The translations under genes were made by a program, and so were the position numbers. DNA of 36,655 nt. Source: Alphaproteobacteria bacterium (lineage in GTDB: Bacteria > Pseudomonadota > Alphaproteobacteria > Rs-D84). The DNA lies in NCBI GenBank assembly GCA_017618175.1, contig JAFZUT010000011.1, positions 1 through 36,655 on the forward strand, read 5' to 3'. Below are positions 17,013 to 24,333 of this stretch, one piece after another (the first letter of the stretch is position 1; each line of letters opens with the position of its first letter). The notes under the pieces were generated by a model. That model had not been told where the DNA came from and searched no databases. It worked only from the letters and a program-made list of their open reading frames with translations.

Positions 17013-18533
17013 TTATTTAACACCGTATTTTCCGCGGTTGATTGGACGGTATGATAATGCCTCGACCAAATCGGGTATTTCTATATCGGGTGCACCACGC
17101 AGATCCGCGATAGTGCGCGCAATGCGTTTAATGCGGTTATACCCACGTGCAGACATCCCCATCTTTTCCGCGGCGGTATTAAGAAAGTTTGTCATTTCAT
17201 CCGACAACGTGGCATATTTTTCCAAATCTGCCCCGTCCAGGCGCGCATTCACATAGCCTTGACGTGACATTTGTGTGGCGCGTGCACGCGCGACACGTTC
17301 GCGGATTAGTGCGCTGGATTCCGCCGGTGCGGAATCGCCCGTTTTCATATCCCACGGATTTACCGCATCAACATCAACGTGTAAATCAATTCTGTCCAAT
17401 AATGGGCCGGAAATCTTGTTTTGATACGCCTCGGCACATCTGGGCGCGCGTGAGCAGGACAGGGCGGCATTCCCCAGATGCCCGCACGGACACGGATTCA
17501 TTGCCGCAATCAATTGAAATTGTGCCGGGTATGTGGCGTTACGCCGGGCGCGTGAAATCATAATCTTGCCCGATTCCATTGGTTGCCGCAGTATTTCCAA
17601 CGTTGCACGGTTAAATTCCGGTAATTCGTCCAAGAACAAAACACCGTTGTGTGCCAAAGATATCTCGCCCGGTCTTGCATCGGACCCGCCACCCGCCAAT
17701 GCAACAGGACTTGCCGTGTGATGAACACTGCGAAACGGACGCTGTGACATCAATGTTTTGCTGTCCAATCCGCCGGCAATAGAATAAATAATCGATGTTT
17801 CTAACATCTCGTCCGCGGTTGGCTTTGGCATAATTGTCGGCAAACGCGATGCCAACATTGTTTTACCCGACCCCGGTGGCCCAATCATCAACATCGCGTG
17901 ACCGCCCGCCGCGGCAATTTCCAATGCGCGTTTGGCGGCGGCCTGGCCATGAACTTCGGCCATATCAAGTTTGGATTCATTCGATTCGTTTAGTGTCGGC
18001 ATATCAGGCACCACAAGTGGGCATTTACCATTAAAATGATTTATCAATTCCAACACGTGATGTGGCGCCAATATGTTGCCGTGTCCGGCCAGGCGCGCTT
18101 CGCCGCCCTGGTCACCCGGACATATGATTCCAAATTTATTTTTACCGGACCAAACACTGGCCGCCAAAACGGCGTTTGTTTTAACAATTGCACCGTTAAG
18201 GCCGACTTCGCCGATAATTATGTATTTAGATAATTCTTCTTGGGGCAGTATATCAAACGCGCATAAAATCCCGCACAGGATGGGTAAATCAAAATGCGCA
18301 CCGCTTTTTTCCACATCCGCCGGCGAAAGATTCACCGTCAAACGCTTTGGCGGCAATTGCAATCCCAATGCAGACAGGACGTTCACAATGCGTTCGGCGG
18401 ATTCTTTGACCGCACGGTCGGCCAGGCCAATTATCTTAAAATCTTGCTTGCCCAATCCAGCGGAAATTTGCACCTGGACATCGATTTTTGTCGCGTCCAT
18501 CCCGTTAAAGATAATAGAATTCAAAGAAATCAT
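17013..18533 (-). CDS. comM: YifB/ComM family AAA+ ATPase
   Basis: A 506-residue protein of standard length. The N-terminal Lon-protease-like ChlI domain (FKIIGLADRAVKESAERI, NLSPADVEKSGAHFDLPI) is followed by the AAA+ core. Walker A is GPPGSGKTMLASRLP (about 217-231), Walker B is GVLFLDELPEF (about 295-305), and the zinc-type motif MNPCPCGHLG is at about 344-353. The C-terminal Mg-chelatase-like domain has the ARGYNRIKRIARTIADL pattern. In other bacteria ComM is a hexameric helicase that extends branch migration during natural transformation. It converges on the barrel gene and shares its promoter region with lepB. No SD is present. Confidence 0.95.
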   Translation of the reverse strand: MISLNSIIFNGMDATKIDVQVQISAGLGKQDFKIIGLADRAVKESAERIVNVLSALGLQLPPKRLTVNLSPADVEKSGAHFDLPILCGILCAFDILPQEELSKYIIIGEVGLNGAIVKTNAVLAASVWSGKNKFGIICPGDQGGEARLAGHGNILAPHHVLELINHFNGKCPLVVPDMPTLNESNESKLDMAEVHGQAAAKRALEIAAAGGHAMLMIGPPGSGKTMLASRLPTIMPKPTADEMLETSIIYSIAGGLDSKTLMSQRPFRSVHHTASPVALAGGGSDARPGEISLAHNGVLFLDELPEFNRATLEILRQPMESGKIMISRARRNATYPAQFQLIAAMNPCPCGHLGNAALSCSRAPRCAEAYQNKISGPLLDRIDLHVDVDAVNPWDMKTGDSAPAESSALIRERVARARATQMSRQGYVNARLDGADLEKYATLSDEMTNFLNTAAEKMGMSARGYNRIKRIARTIADLRGAPDIEIPDLVEALSYRPINRGKYGVK

Positions 18534-18542
18534 GATTTTGAC

Positions 18543-18580
18543 ATTATAGACTTGCCATAATTGAATTCAAGTTCTAAAAT
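18543..18580. promoter_or_regulatory. Divergent overlapping promoters for comM and lepB
   Basis: Minus strand: TTGAAT at 18565-18570, 16 bp, TATAAT at 18543-18548, predicted +1 at 18536 and ATG at 18533. Plus strand: TTGCCA at 18552-18557, 17 bp, TAAAAT at 18575-18580, giving a leader of about 30 nt with the SD AAAGGA. The two promoters interleave, so polymerase cannot occupy both at once. Confidence 0.75.
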
Positions 18581-18616
18581 GCAAAACGTGAAATTTTTGA
18601 AAAGAAAGGAAAAAAT

Positions 18617-19495
18617 ATGCCAATTAAATCTAAAAATCGTGCACGCGAATGGTTTGATACACTGTTTTATGGTATCCTTATCGCCGTTGTTTTTCGCAGT
18701 TTATTTTTGGAACCATTTAATATTCCATCGGGTTCAATGATACCGTCTTTGCACATTGGCGACCATATTTTCGTGACCAAATGGTCGTATGGATATTCGC
18801 GTTATTCTTTCCCGTTTGGTTCGTGGCGGCTTTGGAATGGCCGCGTATTCAAGAAAATGCCCAAGGTTGGGGATGTTATCGTCTTTCGTAACCCCAAGAA
18901 TGAATCTGTGGATTTCGTAAAACGCCTTGTGGGATTGCCGGGCGATGTTATCCAGGTCAAAGAAGGTCGTCTGCACATAAATGGGCAAATGTTGGAACGC
19001 AAAAATCCGCGGCCGTATGTCGTTGCGGTATTACCACGTTCTTTGCGCCGTATTGGATATTTCCGCGATAATATGACGGTGCGCGGCAATAAGATTCTGG
19101 TCGATAATAAACCGGCGGAATTTAATTACACCGTTGAATACAAAGATGACCGCCTGTGTCGCGCAAACGAACGGTTATGCGGTGTATTCCCCGCCACCGA
19201 ATATACCGAGGTTTTACCCAATGGGGTCGAACACCCAATCATAGAATTTTCAGACAGCGAATATATGGATAACACCGTTGAATACACCGTTCCGGAAAAT
19301 CATTTGTTCTTTATGGGTGATAACCGTGATAACAGCAACGACAGTCGCGCCGATGTCGGCTTTGTTCCAATGGAAAATGTGTTGGGACGTGTGTGGTTCA
19401 TTTGGTATTCGCACAATTATGCGGCACCAATGATTGCATTTTGGAATTGGGGTGCTAAGATGCGTTTTGACCGGTTCGGCCAAGGTGTACATTAA
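18617..19495 (+). CDS. lepB: Signal peptidase I
   Basis: A 292-residue protein with a single N-terminal membrane helix (about 15-31) followed by the catalytic box PSGSMIPSL (serine 40). The general-base lysine is K102 in VDFVKRLVGLPGD, and the conserved GDNRDNSNDSR box lies at about 233-243. It cleaves signal peptides of exported proteins, including the secreted family encoded in this window. An inserted loop of about 60 residues between boxes D and E is usual for Gram-negative enzymes. It leads the lepB-rnc-secG operon, with 12 bp to rnc. Confidence 0.97.
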   Translation: MPIKSKNRAREWFDTLFYGILIAVVFRSLFLEPFNIPSGSMIPSLHIGDHIFVTKWSYGYSRYSFPFGSWRLWNGRVFKKMPKVGDVIVFRNPKNESVDFVKRLVGLPGDVIQVKEGRLHINGQMLERKNPRPYVVAVLPRSLRRIGYFRDNMTVRGNKILVDNKPAEFNYTVEYKDDRLCRANERLCGVFPATEYTEVLPNGVEHPIIEFSDSEYMDNTVEYTVPENHLFFMGDNRDNSNDSRADVGFVPMENVLGRVWFIWYSHNYAAPMIAFWNWGAKMRFDRFGQGVH

Positions 19496-19507
19496 AAGGA
19501 CAAAACG

Positions 19508-20140
19508 ATGAAGTTAAAATATAAATTCAAAGACGAAGCATTATTGGATTTGGCAATGACCCAAAGTGGTGCAAATATCGGTCATAATAACGAAAAGTTG
19601 GAATTTGTTGGCGACCGCGTGTTGGGATTGGCGGTGGCATCGTTACTTTATCGTATGTTCCCAAACGAAACCGAAGGCGAACTGGCACGCCGCTTTGCGG
19701 TTTTGGTTTCGACCGACACATTGGCGGCCGTTGCAATGAAGATGGAATTGGATAAATCTTTGCGCCACGGTCATTTTACGGGTGGTCGCAAACGTCACCT
19801 TATTGCGAATGCGATGGAGGCGGTCCTTGGTGCGATGTATTTCGACAGTGGTTTCGAAGAAACATCTAAGTTTATCGCGGAAATTTGGCGTCCATTGGCG
19901 GCGGCCGAGGCCGAGGCCCCCAAGGATTCCAAAACAAAATTGCAAGAATATGTGCAAAAACACGACAACGGTGCATTACCTGTGTATGAATTTCTGGATG
20001 TGACGGGTCCGGCGCACAGCCCGATTTTTACGGCGAATGTGACTGCGATGGGGCAAACGGCGACCGGTTCAGGCACGTCAAAAAAGGCGGCCAGTATCGC
20101 GGCCGCGGCGGGGTTATTCAAAAAACTTGCAATTTCGTAA
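19508..20140 (+). CDS. rnc: Ribonuclease III
   Basis: A 210-residue protein with the RNase III signature NEKLEFVGDRVLGL at 28-41, including E29, E32 and D36, and the EGELARR motif with E58. The second catalytic box reads ANAMEAVLG: E104 is present, but N101 stands where most family members, including E. coli (D114), have aspartate. I recall the same asparagine in some Rickettsiales. A C-terminal double-stranded RNA binding domain covers about 140-208 (TKLQEYVQK...SGTSKKAASIAAAAGLFKKL). It processes rRNA and structured transcripts. The gene follows lepB by 12 bp; era, its common neighbour, is at 29393. Confidence 0.95.
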   Translation: MKLKYKFKDEALLDLAMTQSGANIGHNNEKLEFVGDRVLGLAVASLLYRMFPNETEGELARRFAVLVSTDTLAAVAMKMELDKSLRHGHFTGGRKRHLIANAMEAVLGAMYFDSGFEETSKFIAEIWRPLAAAEAEAPKDSKTKLQEYVQKHDNGALPVYEFLDVTGPAHSPIFTANVTAMGQTATGSGTSKKAASIAAAAGLFKKLAIS

Positions 20141-20183
20141 TTTGATAATTACAATCGAACGGACATAAACAAAGGAATTAAAA

Positions 20184-20549
20184 ATGTTTTCAATATTGTT
20201 GGTTTTGTTGATTATTGTTGCGGTATTTATGACCGGTATCATCTTGTTGCAGAAATCAGAAGGCAGTGGTATGTCCGGTTCGGCCGCGGCGTCCATGTTT
20301 GGTGGGGCGCTTACCGGTGCGGCGGCGGGAAATTTCCTGACTAAACTGACCACTTGGTTGGCGGTTTTGTTCTTTGTGCTGTGTGCGGCGCTGGCGATTG
20401 TTTCGGCGAAATCGGGCATCGGTGATGCACAAAGTGGCCTGCGTGAAGAATTGGCGGCGGATGAATTGGCCGGTGAACCAACCCCGGCACCGCAATCAAA
20501 CATTCCGGCCACCCCGGCCGAGCCTGTATCGGTTGATGACAAAAAATAA
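20184..20549 (+). CDS. secG: Protein translocase subunit SecG
   Basis: A 121-residue protein with two transmembrane helices (about 1-21 and 53-74). Between them is the hallmark loop LLQKSEGSGMSGSAA...MFGG at about 21-41. The hydrophilic tail is proline/alanine-rich. SecG is the small subunit that helps SecA-driven export through SecYEG. SD is AAAGGAA; it is 43 bp after rnc and followed by a terminator. Confidence 0.93.
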   Translation: MFSILLVLLIIVAVFMTGIILLQKSEGSGMSGSAAASMFGGALTGAAAGNFLTKLTTWLAVLFFVLCAALAIVSAKSGIGDAQSGLREELAADELAGEPTPAPQSNIPATPAEPVSVDDKK

Positions 20550-20565
20550 CTATTTTACGGTTAAA

Positions 20566-20590
20566 AAAAACGCCCAATCGGGCGTTTTTA
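20566..20590. terminator. Bidirectional rho-independent terminator
   Basis: Perfect stem AACGCCC/GGGCGTT with loop AATC, flanked by A and T tracts. It ends secG on the plus strand, and the stop codon of the convergent minus gene lies inside its tail. Confidence 0.92.
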
Positions 20591-20959
20591 TTTAGAATTT
20601 TTCTTGCCAAACATACGCGCAAAGAATCCCGTTTTCTTTGGCATTTTGACCCATTCGCCTTTGTCGTTCCTGTAATAATGGTTATCGCGATACCCATAAC
20701 ACTGGTTTTTAATTGCACCGTAAATGTATATAAAATTCCGCGAGTATACATTATTAAAAATGTTTTCTTGACCGTTTGCATTTACATATATTTTATTCCT
20801 TTCAAACACAATTTTGAAGGTGCCTTTGTCCGATTTACCAATAATGGTTTCAAGTTTATTTGTGCCAACTGGTTGAATATCAACATCAAAGTTGCGTCCG
20901 CGCATAATTGTTTTAATTGTACCGATTACGATATTTTCGAATTTTTCTTGTGCGTTCAT
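20588..20959 (-). CDS. Small protein of unknown function
   Basis: A 123-residue protein without signal peptide or membrane helix. Residues 1-90 look like an alternating helix/strand domain (NIVIGTIKTIMRG, GTFKIVFERNKIYVN), followed by a tyrosine-rich segment (QCYGYRDNHYYRN) and a basic tail (GFFARMFGKKNSK). The start at 20959 is preceded by GGGG, and a good promoter lies upstream. I do not recognise the family. It appears intact and expressed on its own. Confidence 0.6.
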   Translation of the reverse strand: MNAQEKFENIVIGTIKTIMRGRNFDVDIQPVGTNKLETIIGKSDKGTFKIVFERNKIYVNANGQENIFNNVYSRNFIYIYGAIKNQCYGYRDNHYYRNDKGEWVKMPKKTGFFARMFGKKNSK

Positions 20960-20986
20960 TTTGTATGACCCCTTTTTTTCAACGAT

Positions 20987-21015
20987 ATTGTATCACAAAG
21001 TGGCAAAAAGTTCAA
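20987..21015 (-). promoter_or_regulatory. Promoter of the small unknown gene
   Basis: On the minus strand TTGAAC (21010-21015) and TACAAT (20987-20992) are 17 bp apart, with TGTGA before the hexamer giving an extended -10. The leader is about 20 nt long. Confidence 0.75.
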
Positions 21016-21037
21016 TTAAAATGGCGTATGTGCATTT

Positions 21038-21051
21038 TTTCTGGCGCACCC
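21038..21051. repeat. 14-bp direct copy of the tRNA-Arg 3' end
   Basis: TTTCTGGCGCACCC occurs here and again at 21228-21241, where it is the 3' end and first trailer bases of tRNA-Arg (minus strand). The 180 bp between the copies contain no gene. Confidence 0.8.
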
Positions 21052-21170
21052 GAACATTGCCTTGATAAACAATAAATAAAATCAAAAAAATCTCCATCTG
21101 TCGATTTTTTAAGATTTTCTTAATTGTTCATCTGCGTATTGTGTGCTGCGCCGATACCGGGCTCGCACAC

Positions 21171-21249
21171 ATCCTTCTGGGTGCGCTGCCACAGAAATTA
21201 AAAACCGGCCAAACGGTCGGTTTTGAATTTCTGGCGCACCCAGAAGGAT
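21171..21249. repeat. Long fold-back: tRNA-Arg 3' part, terminator and inverted copy
   Basis: Arm 21215-21249 includes the last 18 nt of tRNA-Arg and its trailer. Arm 21171-21210 is its inverted copy with two mismatches and five inserted bases. The centre is the hairpin AAAACCGGCC-AAAC-GGTCGGTTTT at 21201-21224, which on the minus strand acts as the tRNA terminator (U-rich tail). Transcription past the hairpin would make RNA complementary to the tRNA 3' end. The same design is seen at tRNA-Gly. Confidence 0.85.
21201..21224 (-). terminator. Terminator of tRNA-Arg
   Basis: On the minus strand AAAACCGACC-GTTT-GGCCGGTTTTT forms a hairpin ending in a T tract, 8 nt after the tRNA CCA. Confidence 0.8.
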
Positions 21250-21308
21250 TCGAACCCTCAGTCTTCTGATCCGTAGTCAGACGCTTTATCCAGTTGAGCT
21301 ATGGGTGC
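21232..21308 (-). tRNA. tRNA-Arg (anticodon ACG)
   Basis: 77 nt including CCA. The acceptor is GCACCCA/TGGGTGC, the anticodon stem TCTGA/TCAGA encloses CTACGGA (anticodon ACG, presumably read as ICG), and the T-arm is GAGGG-TTCGAAT-CCTTC. The D-stem has one mismatch (GCTC against AAGC). Confidence 0.95.
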
Positions 21309-21318
21309 AACGCGTACT

Positions 21319-21346
21319 ATTTTATATCAAAATATAGCGATTGCAA
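21319..21346 (-). promoter_or_regulatory. Promoter of tRNA-Arg
   Basis: On the minus strand TTGCAA (21341-21346) and TAAAAT (21319-21324) are 16 bp apart. The predicted +1 is about 4 bp upstream of the tRNA. Confidence 0.7.
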
Positions 21347-21578
21347 GTAAAAAGTTCTTGCCCAAATTTTGATAGTTTGTTAAAATTGCAAATGAATCGG
21401 ATGGGAATCCGTTTCGGGGCCCTGAGAAGCCCATACTATCCGGTGCCAAAGACATCGTTATTCCGCGATTTCCGTATTTTGGCATCGAAATTCCCCGAAC
21501 ATATTTGGTTCGGGGTGCGGTGGTTATAAAACAGGCATTGCCGAAATCCACTGGGATTACTGATAGTATGATTTCTCA
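21347..21578. other. Gene-free interval with hairpins
   Basis: No credible gene. It contains a perfect 8-bp hairpin CCCCGAAC-ATATTTG-GTTCGGGG at 21493-21515 and weaker pairings around 21398-21412. A 74-residue minus-strand frame is open here, but it starts with GTG, has no SD and matches nothing I know. The promoter for the secreted protein at 21690 must lie here or in the adjacent palindrome. Confidence 0.5.
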
Positions 21579-21656
21579 ACACCCCGACCGTCAATTTCCA
21601 TTGACGGTTCTTTTATTCCCCTCTGGCCAGAGGGGTGGCGCAAAGCGACGGGGTGT
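21579..21656. repeat. Three-way-junction palindromic element before secreted protein C
   Basis: The closing stem ACACCCCG (21579-21586) pairs with CGGGGTGT (21649-21656). Inside are two perfect 9-bp hairpins: ACCGTCAAT-TTCC-ATTGACGGT (21587-21608) and CCCCTCTGG/CCAGAGGGG (21618-21635). It lies 15 bp before the SD AAAGGAG of the gene at 21690. It could be a structured 5' leader or a small non-autonomous mobile element; similar CCCCTCT...GGGGTG palindromes are common in gut bacterial genomes. Confidence 0.7.
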
Positions 21657-21689
21657 CGCAGGGAATAACAGGAAAGGAGAATACAAGCA

Positions 21690-22604
21690 ATGAAATTCAA
21701 CAATATATTACTATTCGTCACAATCGCATCAGTTTTAACACTGAACGCATTCGCGGACCCGGCGACAATCACAACCCAAGATTATGTCGATGCCGCGGAT
21801 GCATTGAAACAGGATAAAATAGAAACTGATACTGTAAGTTTTAGTGGAGAAGGAGGTGAGGGAGCATTTTCTGTTGAGGTGCCCGCGATAATTTCCTATG
21901 ATACAACTGATGATTTGACAGGGGACAAAATAGGGCTTTTGAGTCGATCAACTATAGACAATGTTGATATAATGTTTGAAGAGATAGATGAGAATGTATC
22001 TGATTCACTGGTGCCGACTGTTGGTGCGGTAGATCAGGAACTAGGGTATATATATGCATATACAGGCAGGCTCCATCAAGAACAACAAATGATGATTGGA
22101 AAATCTGGGTATAGTGGGAAGGATAATATGGGCCGATATGACCCTGTGGATGCTCAATATGGCAGTAGTTGGTTAAATTCTATGGTCAAAGGGACTGGCC
22201 TGGTCACAAAAACATCAAATGATGGTCACCTTGGTGAACGTAAGATTTTTGAGGCGAGCGATGTTTCTGGGTATCATGCAACCGGGTTAACACAAATCCA
22301 GAAAGATATCCAGGATATATCAATTCCAACCGTTGGGGCAATGATGGCTGCGATTAGTAATAACCAGGTGACACTGCCAACCGGGACGGCCAACAGCATC
22401 GTTATGTATGATGCCAACGGGAATATCGGTGGTTCGCGCACAATCGCAACATCGGTTGGAACAAACACTTCGGCAACAACGATTCCAACAACTGGTGCTG
22501 TTGTGACCGGATTAAACACTAAACAAAACAAAATGACATGTACGCGGTGGTTGGATAATGCCGAACATACCGATGCAAATTGTTTGTTATGGAATATAAA
22601 CTAA
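21690..22604 (+). CDS. Secreted modular protein, family member C
   Basis: A 304-residue protein with a signal peptide (residues 1-22, ending NAFA-DPA). DYVDAADALKQDKIE at about 30-44 matches member A. The middle (about 45-220) is unique to this copy and acidic, with two VPTVGA/IPTVGAMM-type segments. The C-terminal part has the module LPTGTANSIVMYDANGNIGGSR and ends GLNTKQNKMTCTRWL...DANCLLWNIN, nearly the same as member B. The tail is also conserved in DNA. SD is AAAGGAG. Repeats flank it on both sides, so the gene may be a mobile or duplicated cassette. Probably exposed at the surface; function unknown. Confidence 0.8.
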   Translation: MKFNNILLFVTIASVLTLNAFADPATITTQDYVDAADALKQDKIETDTVSFSGEGGEGAFSVEVPAIISYDTTDDLTGDKIGLLSRSTIDNVDIMFEEIDENVSDSLVPTVGAVDQELGYIYAYTGRLHQEQQMMIGKSGYSGKDNMGRYDPVDAQYGSSWLNSMVKGTGLVTKTSNDGHLGERKIFEASDVSGYHATGLTQIQKDIQDISIPTVGAMMAAISNNQVTLPTGTANSIVMYDANGNIGGSRTIATSVGTNTSATTIPTTGAVVTGLNTKQNKMTCTRWLDNAEHTDANCLLWNIN

Positions 22605-22728
22605 GTTCTCCTCCTGTGGAGGAGTACGGTGTGGAACACCGGGAGGTGGTCTTTAATTCCAGATATTTCATTATGACAGGACCACCCCGCCGGGTGCTAC
22701 CCGGCACCCCTCCGCAGGAGGGGAACTA
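22604..22728. repeat. 125-bp imperfect inverted repeat (MITE-like) after secreted protein C
   Basis: Left arm 22604-22651 (starts AGTTCTCCTCC) and right arm 22679-22728 (ends GGAGGGGAACT) are inverted copies with several mismatches around a spacer of about 27 bp. Each arm also folds on itself: CTCCTCC-TGT-GGAGGAG and CGGTGTGGAACACCG on the left, CGGGTGCTACCCG and CCCCTCCGCAGGAGGGG on the right. It fills the whole gap between the secreted protein and tdk, so it might also act as a bidirectional terminator. There is no open frame inside. Confidence 0.8.
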
Positions 22729-22732
22729 AGCG

Positions 22733-23302
22733 CTATCTTCCGCGGTACATTTCGTTAAAATGTTGTCTGCATACGGACTTGTAATTGCTGTCGCCCAGGG
22801 CGAATTGTTCGCCGGCACGTATAACACGACCGTTTGAATCAAACCGCAAATGGTGTGTTGCCAACCGCATGCATCCCGGAATTTGACAACTGGATTCCAA
22901 CCGATGCAGTTTTGCGCCAACTTCTATTAACCTTTTGGATGCGGGGAACAATTGTTCGTTGCTGTCCACCATTAAACCATAGCACATAACAATTTTGCCG
23001 TGCGCATCGGCAATTTGAACCAATTTATCAATATCGGCGGGTGAAAAGAATTGCACTTCGTCCACCAATAAAACCGCGGTGTTTGGATTGATGCTATAAT
23101 TATTCAAATTGGGCAATGCGACGGCGTCCACCGACAAATCGCCCGCGCGGGATTTTATTTGGGATTCTCCGAAACGGTTATCAAATGCGGGTTTGATGAT
23201 TTCTATATTCGTTCCCTTTTGACGAAAATTATACGCCTCGATAATCAGTTTTGCCGATTTCGAACTGCCCATGACCCCATAATGAAAATGCAGGTTTGCC
23301 AT
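22733..23302 (-). CDS. tdk: Thymidine kinase
   Basis: A 189-residue type II thymidine kinase, read from the ATG at 23302, preceded by AAAGGAG. The P-loop is GVMGSSKS (residues 9-16), with serine where the usual glycine stands before the lysine, a form seen in other thymidine kinases. The Walker B-like LLVDEVQFF and the lasso/zinc region follow, with CQIPGC and a C-terminal C..H (VCRQHF). It phosphorylates thymidine for salvage. It lies 24 bp downstream of htpX, so they are likely co-transcribed. Confidence 0.94.
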   Translation of the reverse strand: MANLHFHYGVMGSSKSAKLIIEAYNFRQKGTNIEIIKPAFDNRFGESQIKSRAGDLSVDAVALPNLNNYSINPNTAVLLVDEVQFFSPADIDKLVQIADAHGKIVMCYGLMVDSNEQLFPASKRLIEVGAKLHRLESSCQIPGCMRLATHHLRFDSNGRVIRAGEQFALGDSNYKSVCRQHFNEMYRGR

Positions 23303-23326
23303 TTCTTTTTCTCCTTTCACAAAACC

Positions 23327-24259
23327 TTAGATAACCATAGATTCCAATTTCTTAATTCTTTTATCCACGGGCGGGTGTGTCGCCAAAATTTCGCCCAAGA
23401 ACGCCCGCCGGCCCAACGGATTTTCAATACATACCGATGCCATCGCGCTTTGGTTGGATAAACTTTGGACATTTGAATTGCCCGATATTTTTCTCAGGGC
23501 GTTTGCCAACGCAATCGGGTTACGTGTAATAAATGCACCGGTCGCGTCCGCCGCATATTCCCGCCGGCGCGAAATCGCCATGCGCAATACCGGCGTAATA
23601 ATCACATTGAACACAGTAAACGCCAACCAAACCATCATTATAACCGCCGCACCGTTATTTTTTTCATCACTGCGATGATTGAAATAAGTGATGTTGCGTA
23701 ATAACACATCTGCAATAAATACTGTGACACCGATACCGGTTATAATAAACATATCCAATCGTATATCGCGATTGCCAATATGTGCCATTTCGTGTGCGAT
23801 TACACCCTCCAGTTCCGTGCGGTCCAACTTTTGAATAATTCCGCGGGTCAGGGCAACCGTTGCATCACGCGGTGACCGCCCGGTCGCAAAGGCATTCAGT
23901 CCACCTTCATTTATCACATACACGCGCGGTGTCGGCAAACCCGCCGCCAACGCAACATTTTCCACAGATTTATAGATATATTTATAATCCGGGTCGGTTT
24001 CATTTATCTGTTTGGCACCGGCCATAGAAAGCATCATAGAATCGCCAAACGCCCATGAAACAAGTGTCCATATTATGCACACCACAAATGTTGGAACGGC
24101 AACCATTGTCGCAGTATTCATCGCGTCTTTCATCGGTTGAACAATCCAAGTGAACAAAAACACCAGCGCGACAAATATAATCGGAAATAAAATTACCAAG
24201 ATTGTGGTCTTGATATTGTTCGCGCGTATATGGTCATAAACGGTTCTAATTTTTTTCAT
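23327..24259 (-). CDS. htpX: Membrane zinc metalloprotease HtpX
   Basis: A 310-residue M48 protease, read from MKKIRTVYDH at 24259; a longer frame upstream lacks support and crosses the opposite gene start. Two N-terminal transmembrane helices (about 17-38 and 48-68) are followed by the zinc motif HEMAH (VIAHEMAHIGNRD), two more helices and the conserved EYAADATGAFIT with the third zinc ligand. It degrades misfolded inner-membrane proteins. The promoter -35 TTGATA and -10 TACCAT leave no room for an SD. Confidence 0.95.
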   Translation of the reverse strand: MKKIRTVYDHIRANNIKTTILVILFPIIFVALVFLFTWIVQPMKDAMNTATMVAVPTFVVCIIWTLVSWAFGDSMMLSMAGAKQINETDPDYKYIYKSVENVALAAGLPTPRVYVINEGGLNAFATGRSPRDATVALTRGIIQKLDRTELEGVIAHEMAHIGNRDIRLDMFIITGIGVTVFIADVLLRNITYFNHRSDEKNNGAAVIMMVWLAFTVFNVIITPVLRMAISRRREYAADATGAFITRNPIALANALRKISGNSNVQSLSNQSAMASVCIENPLGRRAFLGEILATHPPVDKRIKKLESMVI

Positions 24260-24266
24260 ATTGAAA

Positions 24267-24295
24267 ATGGTATTAAAAAAAATAACCCGTATCAA
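24267..24295 (-). promoter_or_regulatory. Promoter of htpX-tdk (leaderless)
   Basis: On the minus strand TTGATA (24290-24295) and TACCAT (24267-24272) are 17 bp apart. The predicted +1 at 24260 is one base before the htpX ATG. Confidence 0.75.
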
Positions 24296-24319
24296 CACAT
24301 TTATTTTTACCCGAAAATG

Positions 24320-24328
24320 TGATAAAAT
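24320..24328 (+). promoter_or_regulatory. Extended -10 promoter of the M23 peptidase (leaderless)
   Basis: TGATAAAAT (hexamer 24323-24328). The predicted +1 is at 24335, within a base of the ATG at 24334. There is no SD. It is back-to-back with the htpX promoter. Confidence 0.65.
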
Positions 24329-24333
24329 GCAGT

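Noticed and set aside
21327-21551. 74-residue minus-strand frame between tRNA-Arg and the palindromic element
   Set aside because: GTG start without SD, overlaps the tRNA promoter, no family resemblance.
23257-23280. Thymidine kinase P-loop lacking the glycine before lysine
   Set aside because: Serine or alanine at this position occurs in other active type II thymidine kinases, so it is not a sign of decay.
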